In this document: in pieces, positions 52,201-62,962 of the stretch
How positions within the stretch are numbered: the first letter of the stretch is position 1
Layout: the number at the start of each line of letters is the position of its first letter
Assembly: GCA_964023275.1 (NCBI GenBank)
Contig: OZ029921.1
Coordinates: forward strand, 28,937,230-29,001,229
DNA: 64,000 nt
Reading direction: 5' to 3'
Source: Norana najaformis
Lineage: Eukaryota > Annelida > Clitellata > Crassiclitellata > Hormogastridae
Made by a program: the position numbers and the translations under genes
The notes under the pieces: generated by a model
The model's input: only the letters and a program-made list of their open reading frames with translations
Databases searched by the model: none
What the model was told of the DNA's origin: nothing

Positions 52201-55200
52201 CGTACTGGTAGCAAGCTCGGGATCTCACCTCTGATGCTGGCAGCAATGAATGGTCACACCGAAAGTGTTCTTTTGCTGTTGGAAAAAGGAGGCGATGTCA
52301 ATGCCCATATTGAGACCAACCGCAACACAGCTCTGACGCTGGCCTGCTTCCAGGGTAGGCATGAAGTTGTCGCTGTCCTTGCTGACCGCAAGGCAAACCT
52401 GGAGCACAGGGCAAAGACTGGCCTGACGCCTCTGATGGAGGCAGCAACTGGAGGCTATGTTGAGGTTGGAAGGGTTCTCATCGAAAAGGGAGCTGATGTC
52501 GCAGCTGCTCCTGTACCTTCTTCACGTGACACTGCGTTGACAATTGCAGCAGACAAAGGTCATTCTCGATTTGTGGAACTCTTGCTGCAGAACAGTGCAC
52601 CTATTGACGTAAAGAACAAGAAAGGTGCAACAGCACTTTGGCTGGCATGTAATGGCGGTCACCTTGAAGTTGTTCAGTCGTTGGTTCGAGAGGGTGCCGA
52701 TGTGGACAGTCAGGACAACCGCAAGCTGTCTTGCATCGTGGCTGCATTCCGAAAGGGACATACCAAAGTTGTCAGGTGGCTCGTGAAATACGTGACCCAG
52801 TTTCCCAACAACCTGGACTGTATGCGTTACATTTCGGACTTATCCGATGCAGAATTGAGGAGTAGGTGTGAGGAGTGCAAGGAGGTGATAATGACGGCCA
52901 AGAAGCGCCAAGAGGAAGAAGCAGAGAAGAATGCAGACAACCTGTTGCAGGAGCTGCAGCAGGAGAAGTCGCTGGTGGAGAAGAAGAGAGCGGCCAGGGA
53001 GAGAAAGCGTGAGAAGAAACGCCAGAAGAAGAAAGAGAAGACCTTCAGTGCAAAGGAATCATTGAGACTCTTAGCTGAAGGTGATTCCAGCACGAAGACA
53101 ATAATCGATGACTTAGACATAAAGGAGGAAGATTTCTCAGACGATGGAAATGGAAAGACGGAGTCTGCAGAAACAACAAATGGCAAGAACGGCATCTTAA
53201 AGAAGGAAAACAAGAAGTGTGCCAAAGTCAGGAAGGTCAAGTCTAGGTCTAGCGTTGATGACGAAATGGATGCTGTTCCAGCTGTGGTTCCACATATTGG
53301 CAGCAGCAGCAGCAACAGCATACCAGCTGTGATCACTAATTCAGTGAACGCATCAGACGCAGCTGGCAAAACAAAGTTCTCGTCCATGACAGCACCGCCT
53401 CCGCTACTGCCTCAGCTGCCAGCGACCATTAGTAATCAGAGCTTTGCCAGCGTAGCTGATCCGAACACTCGGTCCAAAAAGGAACAGGCAAAGACTGTCA
53501 AAGGCTTTGCAGCAACTGGTATTGGCGATCTGGATGACTTCAGCAATCCTGATGACATGAGAATGTCTGCTGCACTGCCTATCGTCACAGCCTTTCAGAC
53601 GGTAGTCTTGTCACGACCAGAGGTGAAATCAGTGACAAACATTACCATAGCAAGGCCTAAAGTGATTATTCAGTCAACATCTGTCATGGCCTCCAAGTCT
53701 ACCAGATCTGGAATGACTCAGAACGTTAGTCGATCCACTGGCAATGCCAGTCAGAAGAAAGGACAGAAGAAGGACGAAAACTGGAAAGATCCATCAAAGA
53801 AGATGCGAAAAATAGACGTTCCGGCTAGGGCAGTAAGTCGAGTGATTGGACGAGCCGGCTGCAACATCAACGCAATCCGAGAGCACACTTTAGCTCGAAT
53901 CGACCTTGACAAACTGAAGACCTCAGATGATGCCATCGTAACCATTCGCGGCCTCACGGACCAAGTCAACCAAGCGGCTGAGTTGATTCTTGGGCTGATA
54001 CGTGAGTCGGACAAGGACATTGACCAACTGATTGCTGCACTAAAATCATCCAACGGCAGCAGCCAGTCAAGGTATGACTCTGTGCCGTCTACATCTACTT
54101 GGAAGAACACGTCAAAGGCGACTAGTAGTACAACTTCAGCTTGGGATTCTGGGACGTTGAACGTTTGGGAGAACCGTTCGTTGAAGGGCACAAATGCTGC
54201 TTCCGGATCAGCATCGCTGGCATCCACTTCCTCTGCTGACAGCAAACCGACTAACGTCTGGAGTCGTACTAGCAAGGAACCAGCTTCAGTGTCTGACCTG
54301 AATATTACATCATCCAACATCTGGGACAACAGTATGGCTGATGGAATAGGACTTGGAGCTGGTGCTGTCGGAACAAAACCTTCTGTGGGCAGTGGAACCA
54401 TCGGCTGTGGCAAGCCACCGTCACAGCTTGGCAAACAGGACAGCCTTGAACAGCAGCAGCAGCAGCAACGGTCAGCTGCTGGTGATGATTATTCCAAACC
54501 TCAGCCGATTCGATCTTTTCCAATTGGAGCGTGGACCCCCATCAGAGGTCACAGTTCGACTGTACCACCTCTAGAACGAATCACTCCCTACCCATTGCAT
54601 CCATCGCAGCAGAATCTGAACCCAGAAACAACGTTGATTTCCAATGGCATGACCACTGATGCAAGTTCATTTGTTGGAGCCAAGACAGAGCCCTTGAAAA
54701 GCGGATCTCTTGGGTCTGATGAAGCTGTATACGATGGAAGTACAAAGCCGGCAGCAGTCTCGTTCAACCGAGCAGATTCCGGAGAAAGCCAAGCTTCGGA
54801 TGGACGGCCAGTGGATTCCGTGGAGCAGGGCTCGGTGCCGTCCATGGCTGTCCCGTTTCAGTTGAATCCCGCAGTCCCCGAGAAGGTGCGTCACCAGTTT
54901 CAGGAGATGAGTATCGGAGAGTACTTACCGTTCAACAACCACTTCTCACCCCTTGCTGAAACAGTCATTCCAAAGAAGGCTCAGAACTGTAGTCGCATGG
55001 CCTTCCACGACATGACGGCTCCTAGAATGGGCGAAGCAGTCATTGATGTAGCTCTGCAGGCCAAAGCTCCTGGATATCGACCCCCAGGTCAGGTACAAAG
55101 AACCATTTCATCTCCTGGTTTAACCGACGCCTCTGGCTCTTCCTTCCAGCCGGAAGGGAAAACCCTCTCAATGAGCAGTGACAGTGATCGTAATAGCATG

Positions 55201-58200
55201 GCAACGCCTGCTTTTAATCGTGTCGGCAATCGTTCTCCGAGTGGCATCATTACCAGCGACTACTCGCCGTTTTCAGAAGGCATCGAGAAGGCGTCTAAGC
55301 TCGTGACACATGGTGACGACGGCTACCCCGGCATCCTACCGCCTCAGCAGCCCAAGCAGGACGCCTACATTACCACGCAGTCCCCGATGATGCTGCCGCG
55401 GATTAGCTCGAGTCTCAACCCAGACGCACCCAATTTCACTGTCCGGCCATTCATTTACAAGCATCACGCTCCATACGATGCCTCCATGTTTTCAGCACCG
55501 AACTACCGGTTGCCGCTGAACCAGCTCCATGCACCTGGAATGGCAGCACTTCACCATGCTAATGGTTTTATTCCGAACAGTGCGGTCAAAGATCACATGA
55601 TCTCCCTTCCGATGGGTTTATCCGGTAGCATCGACCCCTCAATGTTGAGGCGATTCTCGCTAGGTAATTTTTCAGTATTTTATATCATAATATTGATTTT
55701 TTGTTTATTCTGAAGCTTATTTAATTCTAAGAATTACATGTTGCCTGTTCTTCCTGAGGTTTGCCTGAGTTTTTTGCCCGAGTTGCTCTTGTTTCTTTGT
55801 ATTTATGACAGCTCTTCCTGCTTTAGTGTTCTGGCTACATTGAAGTTTCCTTTTTACAGACTGAACAAATCAGTAGATTAATTTACAAACTGCATCACTT
55901 AGCAAAACTTTCGTCAGCGACCAGTTGTGTGAATTAGATTAAAATTGTAGTGTGCTGATTGCTATGTATACCACCTCTTTCTGAATTAAATTTCTTGGAG
56001 TTCAGGAAATATGTGTTACTACAGTTTTGCTACAATGATCCCTTCCAACCCTCGTCAGCTCATGGTCTCTGGGCTTATGGAAGGCACAATGCATTGCTAA
56101 TTTGTGACTTTTTCTCTTTTTCCTAGATCTGCCTTTGGTCGTATCTTTTGGTTATTAATTCTGCTGCTTATCTTTCATATTTGGCAAAATCGTGTTGATC
56201 ATCACATTTTAGTTAAGTCCTCTGCTTTTTTTATTGTTTTGGCGAAATGTGTGCAACAGAAAACCTACTATTGTTCTGTGTTGGTAGTGGTAATAAATTT
56301 AGTAGAAGTGTCTCGTTTATACATACATAATTCATGTAAAATGTGTGTAGCAGTTTTGTATATTATTTAGCTGGAGTTACATTTGTGCATAACTAGGTTT
56401 AAGGTGAAAGCAATGGATTTGTATAAACCACTAGATGCTGCTTGCTCTAGCTAAGATGTGTGAGAGCATGATTTTAGCTTGAACTGGAGTAGTTATTCTG
56501 ATGGAGTGCTTCAAGTAAACTGACTCTGGTCGATCGTTTCCACTTTGCAGTGTTGCCCAGGCCTGACTGGCCTGCTGTAAAAATAGAGCGGATTGCATAA
56601 CCTAAGGCTGTGAGTGATTCACCAAAGTCCTTTTGACTCAGATGCGACTAATTCTATCACAGGTTTTTTGTTTGGTTTTAATTGTCAGCATACATTGTAA
56701 CTGTGTTCTTTGTGAGGCCAAATTTGAGTTGAAGAACTTGAATGAAGGAAATGAAAGTCATTCATTGGATGTCTTCACATGGAATTTGATGCTGTGTTGC
56801 TTATGTTTGAAACCAGATGAAAGTTCTCCATCCGGTCCACAGATGGTGCCGGCTGCTGCTCCATCTGTCAGTAATCCACCATCTCCGAGTGAAGACGGCC
56901 AATCTCATCCAGTGATCATGGGAGAAGAAAGACGACTGATGCTGCGTCCAATTGGAACGGAAAGAACGAGCAAGAGACCAAACTCTATGACAGGTTCATC
57001 AGTTGCCATGCCGGGCACTGGTGATCTCCAACAGTGGCCATTCTCTCAAGGCTCTGGTAAACAGACAAATCTTAATGAAAGTGAGAGATAGATCGTGTGT
57101 TGATGCAGCAGTATGGGAGAGAGAACGGACAGAGTGAGCTTATGCAGAGACATTGAAATGGTTGATTAAATGGAAATGAATGCTATCGTAAATTGCATCG
57201 CAACTGTGATTCTGCTTTGAAATATGACCTTGGGAGTGGAGTAGAAAAAGATTTTCTTGGAACATCATTGTACTATATGTGGCAAGCTTAAAACCGAACA
57301 GAATTGTGTTTCAGTCATTCAATTGGTGCTGTTCAGCTGACTGATTGGAGTTCACAGTGTATTGTATCTTAAAAAGTTCTGTTCATGAGAACATTGTTTT
57401 GCTGTTATTTTAGGTTATGTGAAATGCAAAAGTTATTTCTTGTGCAGTTATGTTGTCTGCCTAACGTGTTACTGCCTGACTTTATAGGTGACTGGCAGAG
57501 GCACGGCTACATTGGCGGAACGCCAATGCCTCTTGGCATGATTCCGAACCTGCCACCAGATGCCATGATTCCACAGATGTCGTCGTCCAGTCACCATCCG
57601 GCCATGATCGGTCAAATGCCGCTTCCACAGCAGAAAATCCTAGCCATCAACAATGCCATGTATGACCCGTCTCTTCAGGTAGGCATGTGTATACGAAACC
57701 TTGTGCTGTTTAGTGTCTTTACTGAATTACATAAAAGCAATTGATTGACGCTGAAGATTATTTGTAGTATATGATATTAGCTGCATTATGAAAAGACCTG
57801 GCTGAAAATTTCAATGATGATGATGCTGTATGTTACATTGAAGTAATGTAAAATGTTTTGCTTGATTGCCAAATAGTTTAGGAGTGGTTACTGCGTTTGT
57901 GTATGTTGATGGGTGGGCAAACTACTACAGAGTTTGCTTTTTTCATCACTTCAATTTTTCATTGGAAATTTTTTGAATCTCTATTATCTGTGTGTTTCAC
58001 CAACCTCTTTATCTCAAACAGGGATATTTGTTCTGTTTAGATACGTCCAAGTTACTTGGTTCCCAATGGAATGACCCTGTCGTTTGGCGGTGGTGCTATG
58101 GGTCCGGGCGCCATGGCCTCTCATCCACCGCTTCAGTTTTCTCATCTCCCACCGCCATCACCCGCCCCCGAACGGCCAACGATGGAGAACACCGGAAACT

Positions 58201-58919
58201 GGAACTCTGTCGGTCTGAACGGACCACCGTGTGGTGATGTCTCGGCCGCAGCAGCCACCTGTGAGGAAGAGAGACTCAGGGTTAGTGAACTTTGTGGATG
58301 CTGTGTTGAGCGTGACCTTTCACCTTCAGATGATCACCTTCTTCTCCTCTGTCTCTGATCTCTTGGCATCCACAGTTTGTTCTTAATACGGTACATGTAT
58401 CTGACATGATGCTGTGCTCATGAATAAGCTGCACTTAGAAAAAAGTGGTGCTTCAGAAAATTTTGGGATTTTGATTTATGAGTACAATTCATTACCTCTT
58501 GCATTTGAAGTTTTTCTAACGCTAGTGTGGTTCATGTTTAGCATAATACAGTGTAGAACATTTAATGGCAACAGTTTGTGGCATCGAGGTCATTTGAACA
58601 CCGAATAATTCTTCAACACTGTAGAATGTGACCTCTGAAGCAAAACAGGCTTTTGAGTTCTTGTTGTTTTGCCCTTGGCAGCCGGTTCAGAAGGATGGGC
58701 AATTAATTGCACAGAGTTTCTATGCTCGAAGTAAAGAAAAATAATCTAGTTGATTTGTGTAGAAGGTCTCTCTTTCTTCTGACTGTATCTTTCTTTGTGC
58801 TTGCTTAGTGTCTTTGTTCTGCAGCTGTTTGTATGGTTTAATGCAATATGTGTGTGATTGTTTTGTTTTTGGTTTTTTTGTAGACATGGAATATCTGGAA
58901 CAGCCCTTCGAACCTCTAA
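31291..58919 (+). CDS. ANKHD1: ANKHD1/ANKRD17/Mask-family ankyrin-repeat and KH protein
   Basis: Exons: 31291-31524, 35400-35469, 36050-36209, 36392-36542, 37383-37530, 38124-38357, 39255-39397, 39970-40159, 40904-41013, 43290-43377, 43727-43851, 44192-44350, (44966-45055 optional), 47959-48130, 48500-48891, 49276-49813, 50458-50582, 51295-55663, 56817-57056, 57488-57678, 58041-58280, 58884-58919. Without the optional exon they sum to 8115 nt (2704 residues plus stop). Phases close at every junction and all are GT-AG. Vertebrate members are about 2500-2600 residues. The layout is acidic N-terminus, first ankyrin cluster, acidic linker, second cluster of ten repeats, coiled coil, KH domain and disordered C-terminus. 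Family members are large scaffolds in Hippo/Yorkie and receptor-kinase signalling. The first two exons and the last are inferred from phase and splice sites, and are less sure than the core. Confidence 0.93.
32950..33225. repeat. Diverged tandem pair (about 165-bp period) in ANKHD1-like intron 1
   Basis: Two segments share ATAATATA-GCTG, AAACTTTC, GGCCAAACTG and TTGACTCCAGTT in the same order. Confidence 0.55.
33350..33509. mobile_element. hAT-type MITE with 8-bp target duplication
   Basis: A 160-bp element with 12-bp terminal repeats CAGTGGCATAGC / complement, flanked by GTCACTGA on both sides (33342-33349 and 33510-33517). CAGTG ends and 8-bp duplications are typical of hAT elements. It has no coding capacity and sits in intron 1 of the ANKHD1-like gene. 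Confidence 0.9.
33861..34180. repeat. Minisatellite, five copies of 63-67 bp
   Basis: Units start ATTCTGTATTGACAGTCT at 33861, 33928, 33995, 34058 and 34121. The first periods are 67 and the later ones 63 because a GATT-type tetramer (ATTGATTG versus ATTG) is present once or twice. Intron 1 of the ANKHD1-like gene. Confidence 0.92.
36242..36356. repeat. 56-bp tandem duplication in ANKHD1-like intron 3
   Basis: CATAGATTGGCAGTGGAAAG begins at 36245 and again at 36301; the units end in AGGCCTGTC. Confidence 0.88.
38501..38552. repeat. (TATG)n microsatellite
   Basis: TATGTATG units in the intron between exons 6 and 7. Confidence 0.85.
39716..39805. repeat. (TACA/TGCA)n microsatellite
   Basis: ACATACATGCATACA-type units in the intron between exons 7 and 8. 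The antisense Met/Tyr/Cys-rich open frames here are artefacts of it. Confidence 0.85.
42747..42970. repeat. Three diverged copies of an 83-85 bp unit, ANKHD1-like intron 9
   Basis: CCGGGGAAT-CCACTGCTT starts at 42747 and 42830 with a third relic near 42915; each unit holds a GTGGTGAAGGCAC-type stretch. The periodicity produces several overlapping open frames that are not genes. Confidence 0.75.
44761..44806. repeat. 23-bp direct duplication
   Basis: TTTCACAGAAATATGATGAG occurs twice in tandem, in intron 12. Confidence 0.85.
44966..45055 (+). other. Possible 90-nt cassette exon of the ANKHD1-like gene
   Basis: A CAG acceptor (44963-44965) and GTAAGA donor (45056) bracket exactly 30 open codons in the phase needed between exons 12 and 13. 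The peptide is Lys-rich (MQKKKFSKSCQKKQKNRSEG), of the kind that could serve as a nuclear localisation signal. Vertebrate proteins have no counterpart that I recall, so it may be an alternative exon or a chance frame. Confidence 0.5.
45716..45742. repeat. (GGGA)n microsatellite
   Basis: AGGGAGGGAGGGAGGGAGGG in intron 12; a shorter GGGAGGGAGGGAGAGAGG run follows near 46117. Confidence 0.9.
46022..46068. repeat. 20-bp tandem duplication
   Basis: TAGTCTTGTTGCTAGTGGTC is repeated back to back in intron 12. Confidence 0.9.
46682..46708. repeat. (AAGT)n microsatellite
   Basis: Six AAGT units in intron 12. Confidence 0.9.
47959..50582 (+). other. Acidic linker exons 13-16 of the ANKHD1-like gene
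   Basis: Exon 13 holds RVPIQGLGNVVPPQDP, matching the conserved VPPQ-P block after the first ankyrin cluster. Exon 14 contains a Glu/Asp run (SSTDEEDEDEDEDDEEEDDD at its start, genomic 48596-48700). Exon 15 (49276-49813) is Ser/Gln/Lys-rich and has two in-phase donors, at 49780 and 49813. Exon 16 (50458-50582) carries MTYQRLPEAQLQSCGV. Confidence 0.82.
50341..50457. repeat. 28-bp tandem repeat forming the acceptor tract of exon 16
   Basis: Four units of TTAATGTGTTGTTTGTTCTG plus CTGTTTTC lie end to end, and the last one runs straight into the CTTTAG acceptor at 50457. The third unit has diverged. Confidence 0.88.
50985..51065 (-). repeat. Possible tRNA-derived SINE piece
   Basis: The reverse complement contains a tRNA-like pair of boxes (GCAGTTGTCTACTGGTCGGG and GAGTTCAAGTCACC). 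Single copy in this window. Confidence 0.35.
51295..55663 (+). other. Giant exon 17: second ankyrin cluster, coiled coil and KH domain
   Basis: 4369 bp. Ten ankyrin repeats run from about 51811 to 52790 and are very close to vertebrate ANKHD1/ANKRD17 (NVSDYTPLSQAASGGYVNII, TGSKLGISPLMLAAMNGH, ETNRNTALTLACFQGR). A Lys/Glu-rich coiled coil (about 52900-53045) and disordered Ser/Thr-rich sequence follow. The KH domain (about 53815-54000) has the loop IGRAGC within PARAVSRVIGRAGCNINAI. A short polyGln run is at about 54453-54470. A conserved APGYRPPGQVQRTISSPG block lies near 55066. Confidence 0.95.
56817..58919 (+). other. C-terminal exons 18-21 of the ANKHD1-like gene
   Basis: Exon 18 has LMLRPIGTERTSKR, matching the vertebrate PPIGTER block. 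Exon 19 is Met/Pro-rich. Exon 20 includes GNWNSVGLNGPPCGD. Exon 21 (58884-58919) reads TWNIWNSPSNL then stop, in phase after a TTTTTGTAG acceptor. It resembles the Trp-containing end of the vertebrate proteins, but its shortness makes it the least certain exon. Confidence 0.7.
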
Positions 58920-59016
58920 AACTGTTTGACTTTGAAAGTGAACAGCATAGATGTTGTAGTTTTATGATTTTATTGCAACACCCACGTGGTCGTAGAAGAA
59001 TGTTTGCAAAGGAAAA

Positions 59017-59022
59017 AATAAA
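59017..59022 (+). terminator. Candidate polyadenylation signal of the ANKHD1-like gene
   Basis: AATAAA about 100 bases after the proposed stop codon at 58917-58919, which also supports the choice of last exon. Confidence 0.45.
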
Positions 59023-59711
59023 ACAGTTAAAAAGCTGGTTAGCTTGAGCATTTAAGATATGTTCTTGTGATTTTCTGTTTTATGTCACTTCAAAATTAGC
59101 TGTTGAAGTATCTGACAAGCCACAACTGGTATTTGGATTTGAAATTTTGAAGTGTCACTCATTGTTCACATGCTGCTTTAGTCAGACGGTGTTGAATTTT
59201 GTTTCTTGCTCGATTTATTTCTTGTGAAGTCGTTTTTTTGCCGAAGTTAACTACTCCTCCTTGGTTTATTAAAACAACGTTGGTCATGTCATGCAACGTA
59301 GCTTGTTGTCTTGCGCTTATAAAATTACAGAGCTGAAATCATTGTTTCATTGAATCACTAACTAGATAGTTAAGCCAAGTCATTTTGTAATGGTGTACAT
59401 TGGTGTACTGTAGACTGCATTGGTCTGTTGTTGGATTGCTGCAGTCATGTTTGCATCTCAGTCAACGTTGGGACCACGTTTTCAATGAGTATCTACAGAG
59501 TTACCTTAACATTTTACTGTTGCGATCTCGTATAGGCCTACATTGCCAGAGTTTCTGCAGGGATGTGTTACAATTACCCTTTTACCTTTACGATCTTGAT
59601 TAGGCCTATTTAGTTCTAAAGTGCGCACCTGGAAATCCATCGATTTGCACTCGAGTAATATTGCTGACGCTGGCTTATTTAGCAGATTTATTTATGCCTA
59701 CTTTTTGTTTT

Positions 59712-59890
59712 TTGCGTTTATTAAGCGCTACTATCTAATGCCTAGGCATCAGTTGATGGCTGGCACTAAGCAGTTGTGAGTGAAGGACTTGATCAAGGTT
59801 CCTAGACAGTAACCGTCCGAATAGATTCGAACCCATACTCTCTGCGTGCGTTACAGGCGAAGTGCTCTACCCAATCGGCCACCGTGCTTT
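59712..59890 (-). repeat. tRNA-derived SINE, family A, minus copy
   Basis: The reverse complement reads GCACGGTGGCCGATTGGGTA, GGGTTCGAATCTATTCGG, GGAACCTTGATCAAGTCCTT, and ends ATTAGATAGTAGCGCTTAAT. It matches the 62505 copy along its whole length. Confidence 0.88.
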
Positions 59891-59947
59891 TATATGTGCT
59901 CCTAACTGGATTGGGTAGCTACATTGCTTAAAGCATTGCATCGAGGC

Positions 59948-60120
59948 ACATTTGGGCATGGAGGAAGCTGGTTTGCCTACCGATCATGGCTTATTCAGAA
60001 ATTAAAATCTCTGGCTAACACGGTCCACACACGAGGACATTAACTAGCTTGGAACCTGTTCAGGGGTGGTGAAGGATCTTACTCGATTAATTCATCGAAA
60101 ATGAGCTGGGTCGGTTCTGT
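59948..60120 (+). repeat. Interspersed repeat, 'CTCGGGCTAGCA' family with downstream module
   Basis: GCCTACCGATCATGGCTTAT, then AAAATCTCTGGCTAACACGG, then GGGGTGGTGAAGGATCTTAC and GAAAATGAGCTGGGTCGG. The downstream module also follows the core at 61905-61985 and appears at 18120-18195. Confidence 0.65.
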
Positions 60121-60559
60121 ACAGTCACTGTATAAGCACTTGTACATTTTACACGTGCAAAAGCTTCTGCTAACAATGAGGGACTGCTGGGTGTTTGTGG
60201 TTTAATTTTGTACCACGGACTTTACCGCCTGTCGTCGCTCGATTCACCATCGACGCAACTCGATCCACAAAATCTGAATATTGTGTAATCTGTCAGCTCT
60301 GGATAGGAATCTGTTGACTGGGCTTCACGTGTGTGCGTGGGCCGTCACTGGTGACTCTTCCAGTTAACTGCGTCGAGTCGCTTTGCTGGCTTATTTCCTG
60401 TTTTCAGTGACATTTAATATGTAGGCTAGTGTAGGCAGCGCATTTGTGAGGTACTTGAAAGGGGCGATATCAAATGTCTAGATAACTGACTAACACACAC
60501 ACTAGTGGGCGCCTTTAGGTCCGGGCTTACACTTACAAACCAACTGCAGGCGTAATCTG

Positions 60560-60945
60560 GAAGTGTGTCAGTTACACTTCGTAGGCAGCGACCTCATTGA
60601 CTTCTGCACTTTGGTCTCCTCGTTGCCGGACGGTAGCACCCTTCGCTCGGCCGCTCAAGATCTCCTGTTTGTCCCTCGCATGAGAACCGCAGCGGCCCAG
60701 TCCAGAAGCTTTGCCTACGTTGGTCCCACTTTGCTGGAATCGGCTCCCTCGAGAATTGCGACTTGAGCTCCTTTCTCTCCCCCTCTGTGTTCCGCAGAGC
60801 TCCTTTCTGTCCCCTCTCAGTATTCCGCAGGCGCCTGAAGACTTTACCGTTCAACAGTGATTATTTTACTTTTCGGGTCAGAAGCACCTCTGTTGAGTTT
60901 ATCCTCTAAGAGGCGCTTTATAAATCTCAAATTACAAATTACAAG
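60560..60945 (+). mobile_element. L2/CR1-type LINE 3' end with GGCGCTTTATAAAT tail
   Basis: A frame reads RTAAAQSRSFAYVGPTLLES, the conserved 'SRSFAYVGP-LWNSLP' block at the end of ORF2, followed after the stop by a short UTR. The copy ends GAGGCGCTTTATAAATCTCA and ATTACAAATTACAA. It is 5'-truncated, as LINEs usually are. The tail is shared with SINE family A. Confidence 0.8.
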
Positions 60946-61811
60946 TAGGTGACCTGCTACACTACATATGTAGCTTAAATATTGCATCGATAGAATTATT
61001 ACGCATTGAAGGGGGCTGGCTTGTTTCTGTAGAGAATGCAGGGCTGTCGCGGCGCCCACTGGGAGAACAAAGCGACCTCCCAGAGCTGGACAATTTGTAG
61101 GCTGCAAAAAGGCGCCCATGCATCAGAGAAACATGTGATTTAGTGCTCGAGCTCTTAGACATGTTCTTTTTTAATTATGCAGTAATTATATCAGTCAACT
61201 AACTGTAATTCCAGAGTGAGCGAAAACGCTACCCATCATGGCGCACTATAGGCCTATATAGTTGAGGTAAACTCTGTGGCAAAATAGGATGACCTGCGCC
61301 ATTTCCGCATTCCCAGTTATTGGTGTTTACCCTTAGGAGTAAAATCGTCCAAAGGCTATCGCAGCACATCAACCGGATGCGCCTTTAGCAATGCCGAATC
61401 ACATTGATTAACCTAAATAATTATACAGGCCTCTTTATTGATTTAATCTCTGCTTTAAGTACAGGCCAAATATCAAGATAAATAAAATCAGCAGATTTTT
61501 TGTATATCAGTAATATATACACATGAGTATATCATATATCGTTAATTATATATGAATACATATAATTTACGCTTTATTTTAAATTCCAATGCCGGCTAAC
61601 ACTTTGAGGTATTTGAAAGCTTTTCGCCTCTGCGACCTGGATTTGAGTCCAGGGCTTGTCACGGGAAGCCTACCTAGATTGCATTGTTGAACTAGAACAG
61701 TGTTGAACTGCGCAAAACCAGGGTGAATGTCGTTCAGACACGAGTTCCTTCTTAAATCCAACCATTACACAACAGTCTGAGAGCAACAACTGTATATGAA
61801 ACGCCTGTATA

Positions 61812-61985
61812 CTTAATGATGCCGGTTCGCTTACGTTGATCGTGGATTATTTCAGAGATCTGAATCTCGGGCTAGCACGGTTCGTAAACGGGGACATAAA
61901 ATGGCTTGGCATCCATTCAAACGGGCAGTGGTGGTGAAGGATTTCTCATGATCAATTCATCAACAAATAAGCAGATATTGAAAAA
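61812..61985 (+). repeat. Interspersed repeat, 'CTCGGGCTAGCA' family, longest copy
   Basis: GCCGGTTCGCTTACGTTGAT, then TGAATCTCGGGCTAGCACGG, then CATTCAAACGGGCAGTGGTG and a GATCAATTCATCAAC end. It serves as the reference for the other copies. Confidence 0.65.
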
Positions 61986-62504
61986 TATGCACATTCATCT
62001 TTTTAAAATGCGACTTGCTAATTTTTGAACTCATGTACATCGTCAGTTTTCGACCTCAGCCGTAGCACGTAGGCCCTATAAATCGTCTTAATATTTTTTA
62101 TTATTGTTATTATTGTAATTATTATTGTTAGTTGCCGATGCAGAAGTAAACTACGAACTACAGCCTTACGTGTGCTACCCAGCTAGGATCTAATTATGCT
62201 TAATACCCACACTTTGATATCGGATGTTGCATATCGTCCCAGACAACCAAATCAATGACGCACAGACCTCTTAATTGCAATGACAAGTGGTGAATTATAC
62301 TTACTTAATCGAGAACATAACATAGACCTGAATTAGATACAAATTGTAGTAAAATGCCTATATTCGCGGTATATAGGCCAAAGCTGATACGATACTAATA
62401 GCACATGCAGAATCTGCAAAATGAGCGAAATTCGTATGTCGACTTTGAGATATTCCCGTTAGGCACAAGCAAATACATGGCGAAATGTCATTATGCTTAG
62501 GTAT

Positions 62505-62690
62505 TGTGAGGCACGATGGCCGATTGGGTAGAGCACTTGGCCTATAACGAGGAGAGTATGGGTTCGAATCTCCATTCAGACGGTTACTGTTTATGGACCT
62601 TGACCAAGTCCTTCCCTCACAATTGCTTAGTGCCATCGACTAATGCCTAGTATTAGATAGTGGCGCTTTATAAATACAAAAGTTAAAAAG
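62505..62690 (+). repeat. tRNA-derived SINE, family A, reference copy
   Basis: GCACGATGGCCGATTGGGTA with box A, GGGTTCGAATCTCC as box B, GGACCTTGACCAAGTCCTTC, and the tail TAGTGGCGCTTTATAAATAC. This is the most complete of three copies. It is transcribed by RNA polymerase III in the family's normal life cycle. Confidence 0.88.
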
Positions 62691-62962
62691 TAGGTATAAA
62701 TAAATCTGCTAAATAAGCCAAAGTCTGCAGAGGTCCCCGAGTCCAAATCGATGGATTTCCATGGACTTTCTAAAGTAACGTAAAACAATAGTTGACGCTA
62801 ATGTAGCAGGATACGACACAATGGTTACTTTAATTTATATTCTTATTTTATATTATTTTATTATTTATTATTCATCATTTTTTGCTACATGCAATTCTTC
62901 GCAGTATTATTATTAGGTCCGGATAAATTAGTTAACCAACATGCGGGTTTCCTTGGGTACTA

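Larger units (their letters stand above)
58920..62962. other. 3' UTR and repeat-rich intergenic region
   Basis: No gene is supported. It holds a probable ANKHD1-like 3' UTR to about 59050, SINEs (59712-59890 minus, 62505-62690 plus), two 'CTCGGGCTAGCA' repeats (59948-60120, 61812-61985) and a LINE 3' end (60560-60945). I see nothing recognisable in 59050-59710, 60130-60560, 60950-61570, 61990-62500 and 62690-62960. A weak repeat-like stretch with a GGATTTGAGTCC box lies near 61620-61760. Confidence 0.55.

Noticed and set aside
52827-54434. Long antisense open frames (186 and 227 codons) opposite the giant ANKHD1-like exon
   Set aside because: They are shadows of Ser/Lys/Glu-rich coding sequence on the plus strand, with no recognisable domain and no start context.
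61570-61770. A further tRNA gene or SINE around GGATTTGAGTCC
   Set aside because: Only a box-B-like motif is visible; no matching box A or second copy in the window.
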